Shown here piece by piece: positions 1-4,798 of a stretch of 5,190 nt of DNA (position 1 is the stretch's first letter; each line of letters opens with the position of its first letter). The translations under genes and the position numbers were made by a program. The notes below the pieces were generated by a model. It made no database searches. It was not told the DNA's origin and saw only the letters and a list, made by a program, of their open reading frames with translations. The stretch is from Alphaproteobacteria bacterium (GTDB taxonomy: Bacteria; Pseudomonadota; Alphaproteobacteria; Micavibrionales; Micavibrionaceae), in assembly GCA_023141075.1 (NCBI GenBank), contig JAGLKL010000104.1, positions 1 through 5,190 on the forward strand. Direction: 5' to 3'.

Positions 1-274
1 GTCCCTTGATTTTTCAAACCGGGCTTTTTTGGTCTGGGACGTAGCGTTTACATCTGATCGTCTTGGTGAGATGGACACAGAACTTTTCCAGGAGTTCTTT
101 CATGCCTTGTCCACGAGCGCCGGACTCACCCTTCACATAACCCAACTTACCGGCACCAACAACCATCACATAATTGAAGCAGTTTTCAAGGCTCTCGCCA
201 AATCGCTACGCATGGCCGTGGAAATCGATTCCCGCGCTAGAAACCAGATTCCAAGTACTAAAGGCATTTTGTAA
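1..274 (+). CDS. hisB: Imidazoleglycerol-phosphate dehydratase, C-terminal part (5' truncated by window)
   Basis: This is the last 90 codons or so of the enzyme that dehydrates imidazole glycerol phosphate to imidazole acetol phosphate in cytosolic histidine synthesis. The first complete codon is at position 2 and the frame is open to the left edge, so the TTG at 29 is an internal Leu codon, not a start. Family hallmarks are visible: the NRAFLVWDV segment, DTELFQEFFHAL, the metal-binding HHIIEAVFKAL block (two His and a Glu that ligate the catalytic Mn ions in this family), and the usual C-terminal ending IPSTKGIL. The family is about 195–200 residues for the single-domain form, so a bit under half is seen; whether an HisB-N phosphatase domain is fused cannot be judged. 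It ends 39 bases before the longest ORF of the ART-like gene. In alphaproteobacteria hisH normally follows directly; here it is about 2.1 kb away. Confidence 0.95.
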   Translation, partial: SLDFSNRAFLVWDVAFTSDRLGEMDTELFQEFFHALSTSAGLTLHITQLTGTNNHHIIEAVFKALAKSLRMAVEIDSRARNQIPSTKGIL

Positions 275-282
275 GAAATTTT

Positions 283-288
283 TATAAT
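283..288 (+). promoter_or_regulatory. Possible -10 box upstream of the ART-like gene
   Basis: A perfect TATAAT hexamer lies 9 bases after the hisB stop codon and 26 bases before the ATG at 314. No good -35 hexamer is seen at 16–18 bases upstream, where the hisB 3' coding end sits. It could drive the downstream gene separately from the his operon, but AT-rich DNA gives such hexamers by chance. Confidence 0.25.
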
Positions 289-313
289 CAAAGGCTATAT
301 CCCACACTGAACA

Positions 314-991
314 ATGGTTTCCTGTACTAAACTTCTTGCGCTTCGAAGCCACATTATGTTAGCTTTTTGCGCTATGAAAAATATCTTCACTATAGTCAGT
401 GATTTTTTTTCGCGTATTCTTAACAATCTAACAGGATACGAACACTATTATCACTGCACATTCAGCAAAGAACTGGTTGACAGCGGAAAGTTCTTCCCCC
501 TATCGCATTTTGGTAGTCTTACCGCAGCCAAACAAAGATTATCCGAGGCCAAAGAAGCTCAAAAAGCCGAAAAGCCGGGGCATATCATTGAAGTACAGCT
601 TAATCTTAAGAATTCCCTGATATTAACCGATACTGGTGGGGAGCATGGCTTTGCGACATGGCGCACCATGCTAGAATGTGTAGATACCATTGATATCCCT
701 CAATCCCTACTCAATTATATCTTTTTACATCCGTCCCAAAAAACATTGGGCAAATTAAAAAAAGAGCTGATAAGCGATAGCCTGTTTGATCCAGACAACA
801 TCCCTCACGTAAATCCTTATGCAAACCATTGCAAACTTGACGACGCCAAGGCCTGCGTTACCACACAAAGACTGATCCAGACCCTCGAATCACTAGGATA
901 TGACAGCGTGCAATATACAAACAGGCATAAAGACCGCGACCACACTAACTACGTTATTTTCAGACCCGATAAACAGGTAAAAATTGTATAG
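314..991 (+). CDS. ADP-ribosyltransferase-like (ART-PolyVal-type) domain protein
   Basis: Encodes up to 225 residues with no signal peptide or clear membrane segment. The order of motifs resembles the ART-fold domain of phage and parasite polyvalent proteins: YYHCTF (residues 45–50, equivalent to the YHGT strand that binds NAD in ART folds), SHFGS (64–68), IIEVQLNLKNSLILTD (91–106, like the 'vyLnikNPl.l.D' strand), and a C-terminal GYDSVQYTN...NYVIFRPDKQVKIV block (195–225, like 'GyDGIvY.N.....SYIvF.p.QIK'). In relatives a Glu usually follows the N-x-x; here it is Lys206 (NRHKD), so catalytic competence is uncertain. The start is unsettled: no Shine-Dalgarno is seen at ATG 314, ATG 356 or ATG 374, and similarity begins only around residue 40, so the protein may start at 374 (205 residues). 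It lies between hisB and a convergent hisD-like gene, with lower GC than hisD, which suggests an acquired gene. Function in this locus is unknown; an effector, toxin or phage remnant are possible. Confidence 0.6.
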   Translation: MVSCTKLLALRSHIMLAFCAMKNIFTIVSDFFSRILNNLTGYEHYYHCTFSKELVDSGKFFPLSHFGSLTAAKQRLSEAKEAQKAEKPGHIIEVQLNLKNSLILTDTGGEHGFATWRTMLECVDTIDIPQSLLNYIFLHPSQKTLGKLKKELISDSLFDPDNIPHVNPYANHCKLDDAKACVTTQRLIQTLESLGYDSVQYTNRHKDRDHTNYVIFRPDKQVKIV

Positions 992-1015
992 TAGTTTCAG
1001 CATAGAATTGCGCCG

Positions 1016-2332
1016 CTACGCTTTACGCCCGCGCAATACTGCACCATGGACTGGGAAACCTTCATAATCCGTTATCGTGGTTACCGGATCTTTCAGAGCC
1101 TCAAAACCTTGCGCATCACAGCGCGAAACAGAGGTACGCTTGAGGAAATCCCACACGCTCGTACAGGAATAGGTGTGCGCCCACCCGCCGGTTGGGAGCA
1201 CATGATTCACACCTATTCCATAATTCCCAAGGGAGGAGGGCGTATATTCACCGATCAGAATTTCCCCGGCATGTTTGATAACATCAAGATGGCTCTCTCC
1301 GTCCCTGATTTTCAAGTGCAGGTGCTCAGGCGCATAAGTATTGGCAAAAGCGATCGATTCCTCCAACGAACCGGTAAGCACGATCCCGCCATAACTATCC
1401 TCAGCCTCGCCTCCCATCACATGCTCACAAATGCCCCTGTGAGGCTCCGGGAAACTTCTGATTACGTCAGGCATCTGCTCCTGTACATAAAGAGCAAGTC
1501 TCTCATCATGCGTAACCAGCAAAGCCCCGGAATCTTTCCCGTGCTCGGCTTCATTCAATACGTCCAGTATAGTATTATCGGGATCGGCACTTTCATCAGC
1601 CAGTACAATGGATTCCGAAGGACCGGCTGGCATACCCGGATCCATAATGTCGCTTAAGAATCGCTTGGCCGCGGCCACATAGGGACTACCGGGCCCCAAC
1701 ACTTTCTTGACCTGCGGCACGCTCTCAGTCCCGTAAGCCAGCGCCGCTATAGCCTGTGCGCCACCGCATTTATAGACATTCTCCACACCGCACAACCTTG
1801 CCGTATAGAGCGTGGCATCATCCACACTACCATCCGAAGTAGGGGGCGTAACTATCGCAATCGTTTTCACACCTGCAATCACCGCCGGCACTGCCAGCAT
1901 ATACAAAGCAGATGGAAACGCGCCCTTGCCACGCGGCACATAAAGCCCGACTGAGTCAATCGCGCTCACCTGCTCACCTGCTTGCACGCCCGGCATGATC
2001 TCCATCATCCAACGTCCGGGCACGTGCTTCATCTGTTCCTCGTGAAACTTTCTCACATTAGCCGCGCACATTTTTATCGCCTGCTTTATTTCCGACCCTA
2101 GAACTTTATCCGCCCGCCTGAATTCCTCCGGCGTGACTTTAATGCTTTCAATCCGCGCTTTTTCAAATTTCAGCGCATAATCCCGAAGCGCCGCATCTCC
2201 GCGCTTGCGCACATCCTCGATAATCGGCTTAACAACCTCGCAAATTGCATCGATATTAGCCTGTCCGCGACGCATAATTTTGCGCTTCGTCTTTTCGTCC
2301 GTTTCATCCCAGCGATAAAGTGCGATTGACAT
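1016..2332 (-). CDS. hisD: Histidinol dehydrogenase family protein (variant metal site)
   Basis: A complete 438-residue protein, the usual HisD length. HisD oxidises L-histidinol to L-histidine in two NAD-dependent steps in the cytosol. Seen motifs: GLYVPRGKGAFPS (129–141), CGGAQAIAALAYGT (189–202), GPGSPYVAAAKR (213–224), MPAGPSES (234–241), LNEAEHG (259–265), YAPEHL (333–338, with the catalytic Glu336–His337 pair), and GNYGIGVNHVLPTGG (369–383, with His377). Compared with E. coli zinc ligands Gln259, His262, Asp360 and His419, this protein has Glu261, His264, Asn370 and His429, so two of four differ. Together with GPGSPY in place of GPGNAY this points to a HisD subgroup that also contains dehydrogenases acting on other substrates. 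The neighbouring his genes argue for true HisD. It is antisense to the rest of the cluster, convergent with the ART-like gene (24-base gap) and divergent from hisH (81 bases). A GGGA close to the ATG (four-base spacing) may serve as ribosome site. Confidence 0.88.
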   Translation of the reverse strand: MSIALYRWDETDEKTKRKIMRRGQANIDAICEVVKPIIEDVRKRGDAALRDYALKFEKARIESIKVTPEEFRRADKVLGSEIKQAIKMCAANVRKFHEEQMKHVPGRWMMEIMPGVQAGEQVSAIDSVGLYVPRGKGAFPSALYMLAVPAVIAGVKTIAIVTPPTSDGSVDDATLYTARLCGVENVYKCGGAQAIAALAYGTESVPQVKKVLGPGSPYVAAAKRFLSDIMDPGMPAGPSESIVLADESADPDNTILDVLNEAEHGKDSGALLVTHDERLALYVQEQMPDVIRSFPEPHRGICEHVMGGEAEDSYGGIVLTGSLEESIAFANTYAPEHLHLKIRDGESHLDVIKHAGEILIGEYTPSSLGNYGIGVNHVLPTGGWAHTYSCTSVWDFLKRTSVSRCDAQGFEALKDPVTTITDYEGFPVHGAVLRGRKA

Positions 2333-2413
2333 TATTTCCCGTGCCTGTTTTTATCTAGGGTCTAAACCCATAGTCTGTTAATACGTTATTAGTGATATAT
2401 TGAAAAATTCCTC
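2333..2413. promoter_or_regulatory. Divergent promoter region between hisD (-) and hisH (+)
   Basis: This 81-base gap must hold the start signals of both genes. Toward hisH there is an extended -10 (TG at 2393–2394 followed by TATATT at 2396–2401) without a clear -35. Toward hisD, TTAACA (minus strand of 2376–2381) resembles a -35, with a poor -10 (TAGATA) 18 bases on. Between them, 2355–2373 forms a dyad: CTAGGGT, loop CTAA, ACCC, bulged A, TAG. The dyad would overlap the hisD promoter and could be an operator. All of this is read by eye. Confidence 0.4.
2393..2401 (+). promoter_or_regulatory. Extended -10 promoter candidate for hisH
   Basis: The sequence TGATATATT fits an extended -10 (TGN followed by a hexamer matching TATAAT at five of six places). 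Transcription would begin near 2408, only about six bases before the hisH ATG, giving a nearly leaderless message; this agrees with the lack of a Shine-Dalgarno before hisH. A separate promoter is expected because the antisense hisD separates hisH from hisB. Confidence 0.35.
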
Positions 2414-3085
2414 ATGGCAAAAGAAACTGTTTTAATTATCGATTATGGCTCAGGCAACTTACGCTCAGCAGCCAAATCCTTCGAGCACGTTATACGCGAT
2501 CAAGCACATGATTGCTCTGTGATAATCAGTAATAAACCTGAGGACATTTTGAAAGCCACACGTCTTGTCTTGCCGGGGCAAGGTGCTTTTCGTGACTGCA
2601 TGAACAACCTCAAAAACACACCCGGTATGGTTGAATCTCTTCGTGAGCGCGTGTTGAATCAGGGCGTGCCTTTTCTGGGTATATGCGTTGGTATGCAGCT
2701 TATGGCTACAAGGGGATTAGAGCACGGCAGCACAGCCGGACTTAATTGGGTAGAAGGCGAAGTCGTGCCGATTAAGCCGGAAAACCCCGATCTCAAAATC
2801 CCGCATATGGGATGGAACGAACTGCATTTCCCTGATAATGATACGCTCCAAGACAACCGTCACTTTGTGCTCCGCAACACAAGTTCTTCAGAAAATTACT
2901 ATTTTGTTCATTCTTTTATGTTCCAATGTACATATAATCATCATTGTTTAGCCTACACTGATTACGGGGAAGCAATCCCTGCAATGGTCGGGCATGATAA
3001 TATGATAGGGACACAATTTCACCCGGAAAAAAGCCATGATGCGGGACTGAAGCTATTATCAAACTTTTTGGACTGGAAGCCTTAA
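2414..3085 (+). CDS. hisH: Imidazole glycerol phosphate synthase, glutamine amidotransferase subunit
   Basis: HisH hydrolyses glutamine and channels ammonia to its partner HisF, which makes imidazole glycerol phosphate and AICAR. The 223-residue product is a class-I glutamine amidotransferase of normal length. Visible landmarks: IDYGSGNLRS (9–18), the oxyanion-strand motif LPGQGAF (53–59), the nucleophile elbow GICVGMQLM with Cys91, the IPHMGWN segment (129–135) at the HisF interface, YYFVHSF (162–168), and GTQFHPEKS (199–207), whose His203 and Glu205 complete the catalytic triad. All key residues are present, so it should be active. No Shine-Dalgarno is evident; the ATG at 2414 is chosen because the conserved first beta strand begins at residue 6. 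The partner hisF begins 1.7 kb downstream. The acetyltransferase gene follows after 71 bases, so co-transcription is likely. Confidence 0.96.
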   Translation: MAKETVLIIDYGSGNLRSAAKSFEHVIRDQAHDCSVIISNKPEDILKATRLVLPGQGAFRDCMNNLKNTPGMVESLRERVLNQGVPFLGICVGMQLMATRGLEHGSTAGLNWVEGEVVPIKPENPDLKIPHMGWNELHFPDNDTLQDNRHFVLRNTSSSENYYFVHSFMFQCTYNHHCLAYTDYGEAIPAMVGHDNMIGTQFHPEKSHDAGLKLLSNFLDWKP

Positions 3086-3094
3086 ACTTAAGGC
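3079..3094 (+). other. Small perfect hairpin over the hisH stop codon
   Basis: GCCTTAA (3079–3085) and TTAAGGC (3088–3094) form a 7-base perfect inverted repeat separated by two bases; sterically this is about a 6-bp stem with a four-base loop. It contains the hisH TAA. There is no following U-run on either strand, so it is not a typical intrinsic terminator. It might slow 3' decay or be chance. Confidence 0.3.
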
Positions 3095-3156
3095 ATGGAA
3101 ACATAGAGCAAAAAAATAATCGGCGCTCTTAACCAAAAAGAACTGGGAGTAAAAAA

Positions 3157-3744
3157 ATGAGCGAACAAGCAAGGTTAGACACCTTTGAGCCAACCACCAG
3201 CGTTGAGCATGTCAAAGAATTTCATTCCGGTGATTTAAACGATTTATGTGACGCTGCCGATGCATCAATAGCAGATGGTAATGGCCTCGGCTGGCTTGAT
3301 CTTCCGATACCGGAAGAAATGAAACGCTATTGGAATGGCATTGTCCCTATGCCTTCACGCGATCTATTTGTTGCACGTCTGGATGGAGTAATCTGCGGCG
3401 CTTGCCAAACTGTAAAGCCGCGCCTTCGTAACGAAGCTCAAGGGTTTCACATTCAGATTATCACCCATTTTGTCGCTCCTTGGGCGCGCGATCGAAATTT
3501 TACGCGCCAACTTTTTGGCCTAGCTGAAGAATTCGCTATTGAAAACGGATTTAAAATCATAAATCTAGACATACGCGAAACACTAACAGAAACCATGCGC
3601 CTATACGAAATGTTGGGCTTCCGTCGTTATGGCGAGCACCCAGCTCACACGATTGTCGATGGTAAAGTGCTCAAAGGGTATTACTATACAAAAATTATCG
3701 ACCCTAGCCTAGCCAAAACCATGGAGAAACAAAGCAAAAAATAA
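3157..3744 (+). CDS. GNAT family N-acetyltransferase
   Basis: A 195-residue cytosolic protein with a GNAT fold, which transfers acetyl from acetyl-CoA to an amine; the substrate is not identifiable. Motif A is seen as THFVAPWARDRNFTRQLFGLAEEFA (strand beta4 plus helix, about 103–127), then the beta5 strand INLDIRET (135–142), and motif B LYEMLGFRRYGEHP (149–162) with Tyr150, the usual place of the general acid. The C-terminal strands GKVLKGYYYTKII (169–181) match the family. In motif A the typical (R/Q)xxGx(G/A) pyrophosphate loop reads R-D-R-N-F-T (111–116), so both small residues are replaced; acetyl-CoA binding may be altered. GGGAG-like ribosome site GGGAG at 3145–3149, seven bases before the ATG, supports the start. 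It sits between hisH and hisA, where extra ORFs also occur in some alphaproteobacterial his operons as far as I recall. A role in the pathway is not established. Confidence 0.85.
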   Translation: MSEQARLDTFEPTTSVEHVKEFHSGDLNDLCDAADASIADGNGLGWLDLPIPEEMKRYWNGIVPMPSRDLFVARLDGVICGACQTVKPRLRNEAQGFHIQIITHFVAPWARDRNFTRQLFGLAEEFAIENGFKIINLDIRETLTETMRLYEMLGFRRYGEHPAHTIVDGKVLKGYYYTKIIDPSLAKTMEKQSKK

Positions 3745-3765
3745 CGGCAATGCATTATTAGCCGT
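3744..3765 (+). terminator. Imperfect hairpin after the acetyltransferase gene, possible weak terminator
   Basis: ACGGCAAT (3744–3751) can pair with ATT-A-GCCGT (3757–3765) around a five-base loop, with one bulged A. It starts at the last base of the stop codon. The following bases are pyrimidine-rich (ending in a TTTT at about 3780) but lack an immediate U-run, so termination would be weak at best. The promoter candidate before hisA makes a transcript boundary here plausible. Confidence 0.3.
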
Positions 3766-3808
3766 CATCATCTATCCTCTTTTCTACAATGCCTACTGGC
3801 TATATCAC

Positions 3809-3837
3809 TTGAGCTACGTTTCTTACTTCTCTATAAA
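3809..3837 (+). promoter_or_regulatory. Sigma70-type promoter candidate for hisA
   Basis: TTGAGC (3809–3814, four of six to TTGACA) and TATAAA (3832–3837, five of six to TATAAT) are separated by exactly 17 bases. Transcription would start near 3844, leaving a leader of about 41 bases that contains the AAGAAGG ribosome site of hisA. The 140-base gap before hisA is unusually long for a his operon, consistent with an internal promoter. Not tested experimentally. Confidence 0.45.
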
Positions 3838-3884
3838 TAGTGATCAGACTTAATATTTAAAGTAACAAAAAAGAAGGCCGTGAC

Positions 3885-4613
3885 ATGATCATATATCCTG
3901 CCATAGATCTTAAGGATGGAAAATGCGTGCGTTTATATAAGGGCGATATGAATAATGATATCGTTTATAATGATAATCCCCGTGCTCAGGCACTTGACTG
4001 GGCAAAAGCCGGATTTTCATGGATTCATGTAGTTGACCTCGATGGTGCGACTGGTGGCAAGCCGGTCAATCAGGAGGCAGTCCGCTCAATATTGAAATCA
4101 GTAGATATCCCGATACAGTTAGGCGGCGGCATCCGCACGTTAGAACAAATAGAAATCTGGCTTGATGAAGGTGTCAACCGTATAATATTAGGCACTATGG
4201 CCGCACAAGATCCAGATTTTGTTAGGGTTGCCTGCAAAGAATTTCCGGAACAAATCGTTGTTGGTATTGATGCACGCCGCGGCAAAGTGGCCGTTAAAGG
4301 CTGGGTCGAGGAATCAGATATGCAATCTTTCGATCTGGCTCGCATGTTTGAAGATGTCGGCGTTTCGGCGATTATCTATACTGACATAGACCGAGACGGT
4401 ACCGGTGAAGGACTTAACATGATTTCTACGATTGCTTTGGCAATGGCCACAAGCATTCCTGTCATTGCTTCCGGAGGCGTCGGCTCTCTTGAGGATCTGC
4501 GCCTAGTACGCGAGGCTGAGCAATACGGTGTAAATGGCGTGATTATCGGCAAAGCACTCTATGACGGCAGCATAAAACCCGCAGATGCCCTTGGGTCAGA
4601 ACCTATTAATTAG
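3885..4613 (+). CDS. hisA: ProFAR isomerase (phosphoribosylformimino-AICAR-phosphate isomerase)
   Basis: HisA carries out the Amadori isomerisation of ProFAR to PRFAR, the substrate of HisF. The 242-residue product is a complete (beta/alpha)8 barrel with the half-barrel repeat. Visible: IYPAIDLKDGKCVRL (3–17) with catalytic Asp8; VVDLDGA (49–55); the first phosphate loop LGGGIR (79–84); GIDARRGKVAVKGW (127–140) with catalytic Asp129; TDIDRDGT (166–173); and the second phosphate loop ASGGVG (195–200). Start ATG 3885 has AAGAAGG at 3871–3877, seven bases upstream. The domain body ends with GKALYDGSIKPADAL, the usual end of the family. The last six residues, GSEPIN, and the TAG stop lie within the left arm of a palindromic repeat (4593–4767), so the natural C-terminus appears to have been replaced; this should not touch the active site. 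Confidence 0.97.
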   Translation: MIIYPAIDLKDGKCVRLYKGDMNNDIVYNDNPRAQALDWAKAGFSWIHVVDLDGATGGKPVNQEAVRSILKSVDIPIQLGGGIRTLEQIEIWLDEGVNRIILGTMAAQDPDFVRVACKEFPEQIVVGIDARRGKVAVKGWVEESDMQSFDLARMFEDVGVSAIIYTDIDRDGTGEGLNMISTIALAMATSIPVIASGGVGSLEDLRLVREAEQYGVNGVIIGKALYDGSIKPADALGSEPIN

Positions 4614-4767
4614 GTACAATTCTGTTTAAATTTACAGGTGAAGAATCGATTTTTTGTCTCGCAGGACATGCCAAAGCATATTCAAGAAACAAAAAAGATG
4701 ATAGTTTGCCTGTAAATTTAAACCCGTCAGGGCGCGCAGAATGAATATAATTAATAGATTCTGACCC
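4593..4767. repeat. Palindromic repeat element (MITE/RPE-like) between hisA and hisF
   Basis: The gap between hisA and hisF is almost filled by a large imperfect palindrome. Outer arms 4593–4612 and 4748–4767 match as inverted repeats at 19 of 20 bases (ends GGGTCAGAA and TTCTGACCC). Further in, ATTCTG (4619–4624) mirrors CAGAAT (4737–4742), and inner arms 4624–4638 and 4709–4723 (TTTAAATTTACAGG type) match perfectly over 15 bases. T-run and A-run segments (about 4650–4656 and 4690–4696) also face each other, and ATGC-CAAA-GCAT (4668–4679) forms the tip. About 13 bases at 4724–4736 have no partner, so one arm has an indel. The left end enters hisA and supplies its last codons and stop; the right end is 31 bases from the hisF ATG. 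Termini, size and lack of any transposase suggest a non-autonomous dispersed element, but no second copy is in the window and no target duplication is clear. Confidence 0.75.
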
Positions 4768-4784
4768 TAAAGTAAAAAATAAAT

Positions 4785-4788
4785 GGAG
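4785..4788 (+). promoter_or_regulatory. Ribosome binding site of hisF
   Basis: GGAG lies ten bases before the hisF ATG and outside the palindromic element, so translation of hisF can start independently of hisA despite the insertion. The spacing is slightly long but acceptable. Confidence 0.6.
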
Positions 4789-4798
4789 ATTACTATAG

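Noticed and set aside
29..274. Independent small gene starting at TTG 29
   Set aside because: The frame is open to the left edge and the upstream codons continue the HisB sequence (NRAF before LVWDV), so it is the tail of hisB.
992..1015. Possible bidirectional terminator between the convergent ART-like gene and hisD
   Set aside because: The 24-base gap shows no convincing stem and no T-run on either strand.
1046..1657. 203-codon open frame on the + strand opposite hisD
   Set aside because: It lies wholly within the well-supported hisD coding region on the other strand and its translation shows no family resemblance; it is a shadow frame.
2659..3104. Two short minus-strand open frames opposite hisH
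   Set aside because: Both are antisense to conserved hisH codons, including the catalytic motifs, and have no recognisable protein features.
4070..4345. 91-codon minus-strand open frame opposite hisA
   Set aside because: It is antisense to conserved HisA motifs and has the Ser/Thr/Ile-rich composition typical of a shadow frame.
4593..4767. Ordinary rho-independent terminator between hisA and hisF
   Set aside because: The palindrome is about 175 bases with nested arms and has no terminal U-run after the last arm; size and structure do not fit an intrinsic terminator.
4585..4775. Target-site duplication flanking the palindromic element
   Set aside because: The bases outside GGGTCAG and CTGACCC (CCTT on the left, TAAA on the right) do not form a convincing direct repeat, so none is claimed.
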